Below are positions 35,622-44,974 of a stretch of DNA of 64,000 nucleotides, one piece after another. Below the pieces are notes generated by a model. That model was not told the DNA's origin. It searched no databases and saw only the letters and a program-made list of their open reading frames with translations. The translations under genes were made by a program, and so were the position numbers. Position 1 is the first letter of the stretch, and each line of letters starts with the position of its first letter. This DNA comes from JBHJHP01 sp042219855 (GTDB lineage Bacteria > Bacteroidota > Bacteroidia > Bacteroidales > UBA5342), in assembly GCF_042219855.1 (NCBI RefSeq), contig NZ_JBHJHP010000003.1, positions 558,001-622,000 of the forward strand. Reading direction: 5' to 3'.

Positions 35622-36905
35622 TTAATAGTTCCAGTAATTATAAGCATTGATCAGATACTGTTTTTCCGTTTTCAACCGGAGCAAATCTTTCTTTTTCGAT
35701 GCCATATCACGGTAAATATTATTGATATCCATAACTGAAGCTTCTCCCAGTGTCAACTCTTTATTGTAAGCTTCAATTAAAGTTTTGTATTGTTTAATCT
35801 GATTTTCCAGAAGTTGTATCTGCCCTGTTTTTAAGCTGATTTGTTTCAATAAGCCGTTGTTTTGCATTTGATATTTCGATAAGAAACGATCCTTTTTGAA
35901 TTCCAGTGTCTCCAGATGAATCCTGTTTTTTTTCTGTTCTGCTGCACGTTGATTCCCATCGAAAAGGGGCATGGAAAAAGATAATCCGGTACTAAACCCC
36001 AACCGGTTTATACCCGGCACATAAACGGCATTCATACCGGCACTGCCATAAAGATCGATCTTAGGTTTGTATTGCAGGTCATATAAATCCTGTTCAGTAC
36101 GTATTTTCATACTGTCCAGTTTGAAGGTTGTAAGAAAATCAGATTGTTTCTCAATAGCTGGTTTGAGTGTGTAAACCGTATCCGCAAGGTTGACGAGCGT
36201 TGTGTCACTGATGCCACATAGCAGATTCAGATCGTACAGGTTTTGTTGAAATTCTGACAACTGGTTTTTATATTGGATCATATAATTTTTAAGCTCAATA
36301 TCAAGCAACATCAGGTCTGTCTGCTTATATATTCCATTATTTACCAGGTTCTGTAGCGTCCTTTTCTGTTCCCTGAGATCATGAATCATTGTTTGTTGTA
36401 AACCTTTTTCATTTTGACTTTTAACGCATAATAAATACTGGTAACCAACAAGCTGTTCAACTTCATGCACTGTCATCTTAATTTTGTTTTCATTAATCTG
36501 ATGTGAGACAGCATTATTGTTTTGATATGCCTCAAGCTTTGATTTATTAAACAATGGTTGTTTTACGGTTACCACAGCCTGGTACTGACCACCGTCAGTT
36601 CCGGCCAGATCGTAACCCGTATATTGTTCTGCTCCGGATGATACCCACTGAAACCGGTTTTTCAATCCATCATGATTGATGATTGGTGCAAACAAAACAT
36701 TTACACTGGCATCGACTTCCGGTTTTTTTAAAACGGCTTCAATCTGATCCATATTCAGGTCAAGTATCTTATTCAAATTTCGTGTCTCATGAATGAGAGG
36801 GCTGTTCGCCTTTGCCTTATCCATGTAATATGACAAAGTCCTGGTTTGGGAATCAAGTTTTGAAAACGTAAGTAAAACGCTTATTATAAGACAAAAATAT
36901 CTCAT
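35622..36905 (-). CDS. TolC-family outer-membrane efflux protein
   Basis: Outer-membrane channel of 427 residues with a Sec signal (cleavage near SKLDSQ). The repeat structure is that of the OEP family: two helical hairpins with amphipathic coiled coils and two strand pairs. GYQYLLCVKSQNEKG and YKPKIDLYGSAGMNAVYVPG mark the two halves, and the C-terminus is rich in Tyr. Its start overlaps the kinase stop by 4 bases (ATGA). It would form the exit duct for the adjacent RND pump. Confidence 0.9.
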   Translation of the reverse strand: MRYFCLIISVLLTFSKLDSQTRTLSYYMDKAKANSPLIHETRNLNKILDLNMDQIEAVLKKPEVDASVNVLFAPIINHDGLKNRFQWVSSGAEQYTGYDLAGTDGGQYQAVVTVKQPLFNKSKLEAYQNNNAVSHQINENKIKMTVHEVEQLVGYQYLLCVKSQNEKGLQQTMIHDLREQKRTLQNLVNNGIYKQTDLMLLDIELKNYMIQYKNQLSEFQQNLYDLNLLCGISDTTLVNLADTVYTLKPAIEKQSDFLTTFKLDSMKIRTEQDLYDLQYKPKIDLYGSAGMNAVYVPGINRLGFSTGLSFSMPLFDGNQRAAEQKKNRIHLETLEFKKDRFLSKYQMQNNGLLKQISLKTGQIQLLENQIKQYKTLIEAYNKELTLGEASVMDINNIYRDMASKKKDLLRLKTEKQYLINAYNYWNY

Positions 36906-38179
36906 GATTTGAACTCAGTTTTTTGGATTAAGAAGCAGTGTATATCATCATTCGAATATGAAATGGTGAGATTATGCGTATCGCATATTTTCTTTACAAT
37001 GGAGAGGCCTAAGCCATACGATTTGGAATTCCCTTTAGAGAAGCGATTAAAAATGGTTTCGTTTGTAAGACTGTTGGAATCACCGGTGTTGCAGATTTTT
37101 ATGTATTGATCGCCTGTGAGGATTTCAATACGTCCCTTGTAACGATTATGGTTTACGGCATTTGATATCAGATTATTCAAAAGAATATCTGCAAGCTGTT
37201 CACTCATAAAATGTTTGAATGTGCCATTTTCAGTATAGTTAACAGTAATGGATTTTGTGTCGAACAATACAGAGAATTCCTCTTTTTTGTAAGCGATCAG
37301 TTTGTTGAATGTAACTTCCGACTTCGGTTCAAACTGACGATTCTCTATTTTTGTCAACAACAGAAGACTCTGATTCAGTTTTGAAAGCCGTTTAATGGCT
37401 TGCATTGCAGTAGCAATTTTTTGAAACGATTCCGAATCCATATCCTGTTGCAGGATCTCTTCAAGATTCAGACTGATAGTTGCCAAAGGAGTCTGCAATT
37501 CGTGAGACGCATTTTCTGTAAACTCTTTCAGGGCATCATAATCTGACTTTAACTTGCCTGTTAAATTCTCAACAACCCGGTTAAGTCTGTCAAATTCTTC
37601 AATATTAGTATTATTGAGCACCAGACGGTCACTATCTGAAAATCTGAAACTTTCTATTGCACCTAGGTTTTCTTCAAAACGGGCCCAAATTGTTTTATTA
37701 ACCTTTTTGCTGATAAAATAGAAAACCAGAAATGCTGTTATCAGCAGCACAAACAAAGTTATGGTAAGAATGATTATGAGATCTTCAAATTCAAATGTAG
37801 GTTGTCGGAGAATGATTTTATATTGTATCCCATCAATTTCTGCAAAACCCGTATATTCCAGATACGGTTCCAACTCATTTTCCTGCTTATTATAAATTGT
37901 GATAATCTTAAATTCTGCCAGAGCGTCAGTTTTATCTGTAAGTATGTGGATTTCAGTGCCGGGATTTGAATTCCGGATCTGGCCGGTTTCTCTGATCTGA
38001 TTCGTTATGGTAGTGGCCCTGGACAGCAGTTGTTCTTTAGCCTCGTGAATAACAGTGAAACGAAGAATAAAATATCCACCGAATGAAATGAGGAATACTA
38101 CAATGGCGAAAAGCGAAAAGTAATTTCTGTTTATTCGGCTTAAGAATTTCCTGTTTTTTCTGTAAGGATATTTGCCCAT
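36902..38179 (-). CDS. sensor histidine kinase of the efflux operon
   Basis: Inner-membrane sensor kinase of 425 residues. Two hydrophobic segments (about 20-40 and 135-158) bracket a small periplasmic domain of about 95 residues. The HisKA box is ENASHELQTPLATISLNLEEIL (His about residue 225). The ATPase domain has NNLISNAVNH and a short G1/G2 region (KSYGLGLSIVKKI). It is coupled to the TolC gene downstream and sits 5 bases after the regulator. The compact sensor and small loop resemble BasS/PmrB-type kinases, but that similarity is only in layout. Confidence 0.93.
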   Translation of the reverse strand: MGKYPYRKNRKFLSRINRNYFSLFAIVVFLISFGGYFILRFTVIHEAKEQLLSRATTITNQIRETGQIRNSNPGTEIHILTDKTDALAEFKIITIYNKQENELEPYLEYTGFAEIDGIQYKIILRQPTFEFEDLIIILTITLFVLLITAFLVFYFISKKVNKTIWARFEENLGAIESFRFSDSDRLVLNNTNIEEFDRLNRVVENLTGKLKSDYDALKEFTENASHELQTPLATISLNLEEILQQDMDSESFQKIATAMQAIKRLSKLNQSLLLLTKIENRQFEPKSEVTFNKLIAYKKEEFSVLFDTKSITVNYTENGTFKHFMSEQLADILLNNLISNAVNHNRYKGRIEILTGDQYIKICNTGDSNSLTNETIFNRFSKGNSKSYGLGLSIVKKICDTHNLTISYSNDDIHCFLIQKTEFKS

Positions 38180-38184
38180 AGAGC

Positions 38185-38862
38185 TTATTTTTCTGAAAAT
38201 TTATACCCCATGCCGTATACCGTTTGGATATAGTCAGTACCTCCGGCGTTTTTAATCTTTCTGCGGATATTATTGAGATGGGTATAGATAAAGTCGAAGC
38301 TGTCAGCCAGGTCTATTTTATCACCCCATAGGTGTTCAGCAATGGATTCCTTGGTTAGCACCCGGTTCTTATTCACCATAAAATACAGCAGCAACTCAAA
38401 CTCTTTTTTTGTAAAAACCACAGTATTATGACCCACGCTTATTGTTTTGCCAGTGGTACTAATGGTTATTTCATTAAAGGAAATGGTATCTGATCCATCA
38501 AAATGTTTTCGTCTTAAAACGGCTTTAATACGCGAGTTAAGTTCTGAAAACTGAAAGGGTTTGGTCAGATAGTCATCTGCACCCAAATCCAGCCCCGTGA
38601 CTTTATCATCCAGAGAATCTTTGGCCGAAACAATAATGATACCCGATTTTATTTGCTTTTGTTTGATGATTCGAAGAAGGTCCAACCCGTTGCCATCGGG
38701 CAGGGAGATGTCTAAAAGGATCAGATCGTATTCATAAATAAAAAGCTTTTCTTCTGCCTTTGAATAACTCTCTGCCAGTTCACATATGTATTCTTCTTTT
38801 ACCAGGAAATTATTGATGGCAAGTAACAGATCAATCTCATCTTCAATCACTAAGATTTTCAT
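38185..38862 (-). CDS. OmpR-family response regulator
   Basis: DNA-binding regulator of 225 residues: receiver domain (1-115) with acidic pocket EDEID, phospho-acceptor Asp in YDLILLDISLPDGNG (about 51) and Lys in LTKPFQFSEL, then a winged-helix domain ending VYGMGYKFSEK. It is the first gene of a six-gene unit: regulator, kinase, TolC, adaptor, RND permease, PagL. Paired direct repeats lie just upstream of its start and are repeated in front of the PepSY-PAP2 unit, so it most likely controls itself and that unit. Confidence 0.95.
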   Translation of the reverse strand: MKILVIEDEIDLLLAINNFLVKEEYICELAESYSKAEEKLFIYEYDLILLDISLPDGNGLDLLRIIKQKQIKSGIIIVSAKDSLDDKVTGLDLGADDYLTKPFQFSELNSRIKAVLRRKHFDGSDTISFNEITISTTGKTISVGHNTVVFTKKEFELLLYFMVNKNRVLTKESIAEHLWGDKIDLADSFDFIYTHLNNIRRKIKNAGGTDYIQTVYGMGYKFSEK

Positions 38863-38866
38863 ACTT

Positions 38867-38901
38867 CAAAATAACAAAGAAAATCTAAAGAGATTCTAAA
38901 G
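38867..38901 (-). promoter_or_regulatory. autoregulatory promoter with paired boxes
   Basis: Minus-strand TTATTTTG at 38874-38867 occupies the -7 position (one departure from TAnnTTTG), 5 bases before the regulator start. Two direct repeats TCTAAAG (plus, 38884-38890 and 38895-38901) are 11 bases apart, and the proximal one begins 10 bases from the -7 element. Geometry and sequence equal those at 30460-30494. Confidence 0.6.
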
Positions 38902-39197
38902 ATTTGCTTCAGGTTTTCTTAAGGATGGTTAAAAACTATCTTCTGTTATTTCTGTATTTATCCCAGCTTTGCTGTACACAGTCCTCTGTTTCCCAACGTT
39001 TGGCGTAGCTTCCAGCTACGTCATAAATAGTTTATGCCTCTCACATGTAGAATTTACGATCATCAAAGCAAAATTTATTTATTACCGGGTCTATAAGCAA
39101 GTAGAATTTTAAGGCGATACTTTTGATCTTATCAGGAGATTGGTTTTAAAGCGACGTAGGAATGAGCCATACGCCTAATCATAATTCGAATTAATAC

Positions 39198-39243
39198 AAC
39201 TAGGGTTGCCCAGAATGCAGTTACATCCTGGACAACCTTAGTT
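39198..39243 (-). terminator. long hairpin after the metal-efflux adaptor gene
   Basis: Arms AACTAGGGTTGCCCAG and CTGGACAACCTTAGTT pair over 16 positions with two mismatches around a 14-base loop. It begins 4 bases after the adaptor stop on the minus strand, followed by an AT-rich stretch. A terminator or 3' RNA stabiliser is likely. Confidence 0.55.
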
Positions 39244-39247
39244 TTAA

Positions 39248-40426
39248 TCAATGTTCATGTTCCGTTTCTTCCTTATTCATATCAGCAAGCAAATAGTAAG
39301 CGGCATTCAGAACTACCTCTGCATTTTCAGGAACAGAATCAATCAGTTTTATAGCGGTGAAGTCCCCGTCCTGACGTCCCGCAACCACTTCAATCATCTT
39401 AAATTCCGTGCTTTCCTCTTCGTGTGAATCGCCATCCTCATTTGCTTTTATAAAAATAAAGGATTTGGTCCCTTCACTTACAATGGCATCGTTGGGAAGA
39501 GCTGGCGTGCTTTGTGCATCGGTATGAATATGTCCGGAAATATACAGCCCCGGAATCAGGCTTTCATCAGGTTCATCCAGCGTGGCATGAATGTGTACGG
39601 CCCTGGTTTCCGGTTCAAACACTTTTCCAACCGCAAAAATAGTAGCCAGGTACTCTTTCCCGGTTTGATTGGCCACATCAAAATGAATCTTCTGTCCCGG
39701 TTTAACACGTGGCACATCTTTTTCATACACCAGGAAATCTGCATGAATGTCGGCATTGTCGGTGATTTCAAACATAATATCCCTGGCATCAACATATGAT
39801 CCGGATTTGATATTGATCTGGTTTACAAAACCATTTATGGGGGACAGGATTCGGATCGACCCCGATATTTTTCCGTTCAGCACATCGTCAGGATCAATAT
39901 TCAACAGATCGAGCCGCGATTTGAGTCCTTCGTATTTTGCCTTGGTAATGTTGAAATTGGAGGTGGCCTGTTGCAATGCCTTTCCTGAACCAACATTATT
40001 ATCATACAGTTCCTGCTGGCGTTCAAGTTCCTTTTTCTGAAACTCAAGGTTACTGGCAGCTTCAGCAAAATTTTCCTGTATGGTGATGTAATCAGGATGG
40101 ATCAACCGGGCCAGTAATTGTCCTTTTTTTACCTTATCGCCATGAAAAACAGCGATTTCTTTCACGTTGCCGCCAAACAGTGCCGTGACTTCAGCACTAC
40201 CGGATGGTGGTACCATTAGCTGACCATTGGTTTTTACCACGGTGGTCAGATTGCGCATTTGAATATGCCCCAGCTTCAGGCCGAGGGCGTTTTGCTGTTG
40301 CTTTGTTAACAAAACCACACCTTCCGCTTGATGATGATGTTCTTCTTCGTGGTTTTCTTTTTGAACCGGACCGCATGCAGCGCTTAAGAATGCAAGTCCT
40401 GTGAGAAAAATATATATCTGTTTCAT
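39248..40426 (-). CDS. CzcB/CusB-type metal-efflux adaptor lipoprotein
   Basis: Periplasmic adaptor of 392 residues with a lipoprotein signal ending LSAA-C (about residue 18). Directly after it comes the His/Glu-rich stretch NHEEEHHHQAEG, and the C-terminus ends EETEHEH. Both are likely metal-binding. Lipoyl halves (VTALFGGNVKEIAVFHGDKV and ILSPINGFVNQINIKSGSYV) flank a coiled-coil hairpin (about 110-175). It follows the permease-channel fusion by 6 bases. The His-rich tails favour a heavy-metal substrate such as zinc, cobalt, cadmium or copper. Confidence 0.93.
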   Translation of the reverse strand: MKQIYIFLTGLAFLSAACGPVQKENHEEEHHHQAEGVVLLTKQQQNALGLKLGHIQMRNLTTVVKTNGQLMVPPSGSAEVTALFGGNVKEIAVFHGDKVKKGQLLARLIHPDYITIQENFAEAASNLEFQKKELERQQELYDNNVGSGKALQQATSNFNITKAKYEGLKSRLDLLNIDPDDVLNGKISGSIRILSPINGFVNQINIKSGSYVDARDIMFEITDNADIHADFLVYEKDVPRVKPGQKIHFDVANQTGKEYLATIFAVGKVFEPETRAVHIHATLDEPDESLIPGLYISGHIHTDAQSTPALPNDAIVSEGTKSFIFIKANEDGDSHEEESTEFKMIEVVAGRQDGDFTAIKLIDSVPENAEVVLNAAYYLLADMNKEETEHEH

Positions 40427-40432
40427 CTTGTT

Positions 40433-43400
40433 TTATTTTCCGGTTAAATAGTTTAATTCTGTTTGTAATCGCAATGCTTCAGCTTGCTTTTGAATGTAAG
40501 TCCGTCTGGTTTTATAAGCCGCTTCCACGTTTTGAATAAACTGGATATAATCAATGCTTCCAAGTCTGTAACCCAGTTTTGCGGCTGAAATCTGTTCGGC
40601 TGCCAATGGCAGAGCTTCGTTTTGGTAGTAGCTAAGAACCCCGGAAAGGCTGTTATACCTGCTGAGTTTTTCATTATAGGCAGCCTGAAGTTTTAAGCGA
40701 TTCATTTTATAATTCTGACCAGCCATCTTGTAGTCCAGTTCAGCTGCTTTGTTTTTCCCGTGTTGTGAAAAGACCACTAACGGAACAGAAATGCCGGCCT
40801 CCCAGCCGTAAAATCCATTTTCCCCATCAATACTTTGAAGCTTATAACCCAGATCAAGTTTCGGGAGCAAAGCTGACTTTTCCGCTTTCCATTCAGCTTT
40901 ACTGACCTCCGTTTTTGCACTCAGGGCATTCAGTATCGGACTACTTTGAATAGAATCTTCAGAAAATACCTCTGGTTTCTTAAATGGTGTTTCAGCGATT
41001 ACCACAAATGGTTCTTCCAGCAAAAGGTATTGATTCAGCGATTGCAAGGCAGCGTTATAATCACTTTCTGCAGTTTTTATATTCAGCTGTAGTTCACTGT
41101 ACTTTGAAGAAGCCGCAAGGTATTCAATCTTAGAGGTTTGTTCGGTTTTATAGCGCAGTTCTGCTGCTTTAAGAAAACCTGCAAAAACAGTGTCCAGTTC
41201 CCGGTAAAGCAACCATTCTTTTTTTGCATTCAGTGCGGCATACCAGGCTAAACTTACCTGCTGTTTTAGTGCCTGCACCGTAATTTCTTTTTGTGTTTCG
41301 GCCAGTTGAATGCGTTCATTAGCCAGTTTTGTTTTTGCCGGTACAGCAAAAAGATCGATGTCGTTTTGTCCTACACCAATCCGGTTTTGAATTCCCGGTA
41401 TCCCGCTCTTGGTCTCTTCCCGTCCGGTGTAAACCGAGGTTGATCCTAAATCGTAGGCGGTGGATTTCAGCGCTTTCTGCTTTTGAATTTCCATGTCAGC
41501 TGTTTTCACCGAAGGATATACCGCATAGGCTCTTTCAATAGCATCCTGAAGAGAAAGCGATTGAGTCTGAGCTGATACCGGGTTGGCTAACAGGATCAGT
41601 CCGGTAACTAAAACGACAGGTATTGCTTTTGTGTTCAACCCGTTAAGTGGCCCCTCCAGTCTGTGCTTACCGGATTCCACCATTTTATAAAGAACCGGTA
41701 ACACAATCAGGGTCAAAAGGGTAGAGGTAAGCATTCCGCCAATGACCACTGTGGCCAGCGGACGTTGTACTTCGGCTCCGGCAGATGTTGAAACAGCCAT
41801 AGGGAGAAACCCAAGGATGTCTGTAGATGCAGTTAGCAGAATAGGCCTGATGCGTCTTACCGTACCTTTTTTAATGATGTCGCTCAATCCAAATTTACCT
41901 TTTGCCTTGAGTTCATTAAAACTGCTGATTAAAACCAGCCCGTTTAATACGGCAATACCGAAAAGAACGATAAAACCGACACCGGCAGAAATACTCAGTG
42001 GCATGCCACGAAACCAGAGGGTGAAGATTCCACCAATGGCAGCAAATGGAATGGCAGCATAAATCATAAGCGTTTGTTTAAACGATTTTACAGCAAAAAA
42101 GACCAGCAAAAAGATCAGTGCCAGTACCAGCGGTACCACCAGCGTTAAGCGTTTAGTTGCCCGTTCCAGGTTTTCGAAGGCGCCGCCGTAACGAATATAA
42201 TATCCGGGAGGCAGATCCAGTTGTTCATCCAGCGTGCTGCGGATTTCGTTCACCAGCGACTTTACATCGCGGCCTTCCACGTTAATGCCGACATACGTTC
42301 GACGGTTTGTATTGTCCCGGCTGATCTGCATCGGACCCGGCTGGTAGCTAATCTCAGCCACTTCTTTAAGCGGGATCTGGTTACCATCCGGCAGGTTGAC
42401 ATATAAATTCCGTATGTGATCAATGCTTTTCCGGTGTGCTTCATCCAGCCTTACCACCAGGTCGAACATGCGTTCACCCTCGTATATAACGCCGGCCACG
42501 CCGCCACTGAAAGCCGTTTGTACCGCCGTATTCAGTTCTTCGATGTTAAGTCCGTACTGACCAAGTTTATTCCGGTCATAATGAACCGTAATCTGCGGTA
42601 AACCGCGGGTAGCCTCTGCTTTTATGCCGGCAATGCCTTCAATGCCCGATACCAGACCCGCTATCTCCTGGGCCTTATCGGCCAGCACATCCAGATCATC
42701 ACCATACAACTTGATGGCTACGTCTTCACGAACGCCTGTAAGCAGTTCGTTAAAGCGCATCTCAATGGGCTGGGTGAACTCATAGTTAATGCCCGGAAAT
42801 ACTGCAACGGCTTCTTTAATTTTGTCCATGAGTTCCTGTTTTGAGGATGCTTTGCTCCAGTTTTCTTCTGGTTTCAGGATCACAAAAATGTCGGCAATAT
42901 CCATGGGCATAGGATCTGTGGGAACATCAGCCACGCCAATCCGGCTTTGAATGGAAGCTACCTCATCCGGAAATTCCTTAAGCACCAGTTTTTCAATACG
43001 CGTGGATGCATCTTTTACCTCTGTAAGTGATGTACCCGGTTTTAAAAATGCATGAAAGGCAAAATCGCCTTCATCCAGTTGGGGAATAAACTCCGCGCCC
43101 ATGCGGCTGAAAACAAATCCACCGGCAATTAGTAGGAGAACTGCTGAAACTGTGATGAGTTTTGTTTTACGAATGGACCACGAAATAATGGGCTTGTAAG
43201 CTTCTTCCAGTCGCTTAATAACCTTTTCTCCCCACGTTTTTTTATTGTTTTTAGGCGGATGTAAAAACAGGGAAGCCATCATGGGAATATAAGTCAGGCA
43301 AAGAATGACTACTCCCAAAACCGCAAAGCCAAAGGTCATGGCCATAGGCTTGAACATTTTTCCTTCCACGCCCTGAAGTGCCATAACCGGAATAAAAACG

Positions 43401-44773
43401 ATCAGGATGATCAGCTGGCCGAAAAATGCTGAATTCATCATTTTTTTCGCCGAGCTTTCAGCAATTTTATTGCGTTTGGAAGCCGTAAGTGTTGTTCCGA
43501 TGAACTTCTTTTTATGGAGGTAGTAGATCATGCTTTCCACAATAATGACAGCACCATCCACCAGAATCCCGAAGTCAATGGCTCCAAGACTCATCAGGTT
43601 TGCCCATACCCCAAACAGATACATCATGATAAATGCAAAGAGCAGGGACAACGGAATAGTAGAGGCTACAATAAGTCCACCTCTGAGGTTGCCAAGGAAG
43701 ATGACCAGAACAAAGATCACAATCAGTGCACCAATGGTGAGGTTTTCGGCAACGGTTGAAGTGGTGTGTTTGATTAAGCGGCTTCTGTCCAGAAACGGTT
43801 GTATGGTGACACCTTCAGGTAGTGACTTTTGAATCAATTCAATCCTTTCTTTCACATTACGAATGACATTGTTGGAATTTTCACCTTTCAGCATCATCAC
43901 TATACCACCAACGGATTCTCCTTTTCCGTTTTGAGTGAATGCCCCGAACCGGACAAAACTGCCGTATTTTACTTCAGCTACATCTCTTATAAAAACAGGA
44001 TGTCCGTCAATGGATTTAACCAGCGTATTTTTTATGTCATCCGGCGAACGCATCAGGCCTTCGCCACGAATAAAGTTGGCTTTGTGATTTTTTTCGATAT
44101 AGGCGCCACCGGTGTTTTGGTTGTTGGCTTCCAGTGCGTTAAAAATATCAGTGATGGTCAGACCCATGCTGCGTAACTGATCCGGATTCACAGCCACCTC
44201 GTATTGTCTGCCGCGGCCACCAAATGAGTTTACCTCAACTACGCCGGGCACCATGGCCATCTGTCGTTTTACAATCCATTCCTGCATGGTGCGCAGATCC
44301 ATGTCGTTATAGGCTGTGTCAAAACCCGGTTCAACCTGAAGCGTATACTGGTAAATTTCGCCGAGCCCTGTGCTGATGGGGGCTATAAATGGCTGACTAA
44401 AGCCTTTCGGTATTTTTTCTTTCACATCATTCAGCGCTTCACTTACCAGTTGGCGCGGCAGGTAAGTTCCCATGTTATCTTTAAATACAATGGTAACGAC
44501 CGATAATCCAAACCGGGAAACTGAACGGATCTCGGTTACTCCGGGCAGATTGGCAACAGCCAGTTCCACCTGGTAAGTAATAAATTGTTCTATGTCTTCG
44601 GTGCCCAGATTTGGCGCTGTAGTGATGACCTGAACCTGGTTGTTGGTAATATCAGGTACGGCATCCAGCGGAATACGGGTCACCGAATAAATGCCGCCCA
44701 GGATCAGGCCAACGGTCATTAGGCCGATCAGGGCTTTGTTTTTAATGGAAAATGATATTATACGATTGATCAT
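40433..44773 (-). CDS. CzcA/CusA-type metal efflux permease fused to a TolC-family domain
   Basis: A protein of 1446 residues. Residues 1-1040 are an HME-type RND permease, with the helix-4 relay DFGILVDGAVIIVES of metal pumps. A further hydrophobic stretch at about 1043-1062 (AIPVVLVTGLILLANPVSAQ) reads like a Sec signal with a signal-peptidase-like end. Residues from about 1066 on are an OEP/TolC domain (SLSLQDAIERAYAVYPSV through LQTELNYLTGK). Such permease-channel fusions are known in Bacteroidota. The ATG at 44773 is chosen because MINRIISFSIKNK is the standard start; an upstream in-frame ATG adds 24 residues. No separate TolC gene is in this operon, which fits the fusion. Confidence 0.93.
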   Translation of the reverse strand: MINRIISFSIKNKALIGLMTVGLILGGIYSVTRIPLDAVPDITNNQVQVITTAPNLGTEDIEQFITYQVELAVANLPGVTEIRSVSRFGLSVVTIVFKDNMGTYLPRQLVSEALNDVKEKIPKGFSQPFIAPISTGLGEIYQYTLQVEPGFDTAYNDMDLRTMQEWIVKRQMAMVPGVVEVNSFGGRGRQYEVAVNPDQLRSMGLTITDIFNALEANNQNTGGAYIEKNHKANFIRGEGLMRSPDDIKNTLVKSIDGHPVFIRDVAEVKYGSFVRFGAFTQNGKGESVGGIVMMLKGENSNNVIRNVKERIELIQKSLPEGVTIQPFLDRSRLIKHTTSTVAENLTIGALIVIFVLVIFLGNLRGGLIVASTIPLSLLFAFIMMYLFGVWANLMSLGAIDFGILVDGAVIIVESMIYYLHKKKFIGTTLTASKRNKIAESSAKKMMNSAFFGQLIILIVFIPVMALQGVEGKMFKPMAMTFGFAVLGVVILCLTYIPMMASLFLHPPKNNKKTWGEKVIKRLEEAYKPIISWSIRKTKLITVSAVLLLIAGGFVFSRMGAEFIPQLDEGDFAFHAFLKPGTSLTEVKDASTRIEKLVLKEFPDEVASIQSRIGVADVPTDPMPMDIADIFVILKPEENWSKASSKQELMDKIKEAVAVFPGINYEFTQPIEMRFNELLTGVREDVAIKLYGDDLDVLADKAQEIAGLVSGIEGIAGIKAEATRGLPQITVHYDRNKLGQYGLNIEELNTAVQTAFSGGVAGVIYEGERMFDLVVRLDEAHRKSIDHIRNLYVNLPDGNQIPLKEVAEISYQPGPMQISRDNTNRRTYVGINVEGRDVKSLVNEIRSTLDEQLDLPPGYYIRYGGAFENLERATKRLTLVVPLVLALIFLLVFFAVKSFKQTLMIYAAIPFAAIGGIFTLWFRGMPLSISAGVGFIVLFGIAVLNGLVLISSFNELKAKGKFGLSDIIKKGTVRRIRPILLTASTDILGFLPMAVSTSAGAEVQRPLATVVIGGMLTSTLLTLIVLPVLYKMVESGKHRLEGPLNGLNTKAIPVVLVTGLILLANPVSAQTQSLSLQDAIERAYAVYPSVKTADMEIQKQKALKSTAYDLGSTSVYTGREETKSGIPGIQNRIGVGQNDIDLFAVPAKTKLANERIQLAETQKEITVQALKQQVSLAWYAALNAKKEWLLYRELDTVFAGFLKAAELRYKTEQTSKIEYLAASSKYSELQLNIKTAESDYNAALQSLNQYLLLEEPFVVIAETPFKKPEVFSEDSIQSSPILNALSAKTEVSKAEWKAEKSALLPKLDLGYKLQSIDGENGFYGWEAGISVPLVVFSQHGKNKAAELDYKMAGQNYKMNRLKLQAAYNEKLSRYNSLSGVLSYYQNEALPLAAEQISAAKLGYRLGSIDYIQFIQNVEAAYKTRRTYIQKQAEALRLQTELNYLTGK

Positions 44774-44892
44774 ACATCTGATTTGTAAGATTAATAATAT
44801 GGCAGAATTGATCCGTTTGAATCCGACGGAACCGTTCTGTAGCACCTTTAATAAAGGCGATTTAAATAACCTGTTAGTGAGTACAACCTTTG

Positions 44893-44936
44893 GTTTTCTG
44901 CATCACCCTTTATGCGTGGGGTAAATAGCAGAAAAC
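44893..44936 (-). ncRNA. stable stem-loop in the leader of the czcA fusion gene
   Basis: Perfect 9-bp outer stem GTTTTCTGC (44893-44901) / GCAGAAAAC (44928-44936) with an inner ACCC/GGGT pair (44905-44908 with 44919-44922). It lies between the His-rich gene and the permease gene, about 120 bases before the latter. It does not match a riboswitch I know. It could be a leader regulator or an mRNA-processing signal; there is no T-run. Confidence 0.4.
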
Positions 44937-44974
44937 ACGAAATTTTGCTATCACATTTGGTAAATAATTAAAAA

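Larger units (their letters stand above)
38863..39247. other. intergenic region with REP-like hairpin
   Basis: 385 bases with no supported gene. Besides the promoter above, it holds a compact perfect hairpin CGTAGCT-TCC-AGCTACG (39004-39020), which resembles a REP-type element, and a 12-base palindrome TAATTCGAATTA (39182-39193). The downstream hairpin of the adaptor gene is listed separately. I see no RNA gene. Confidence 0.6.
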
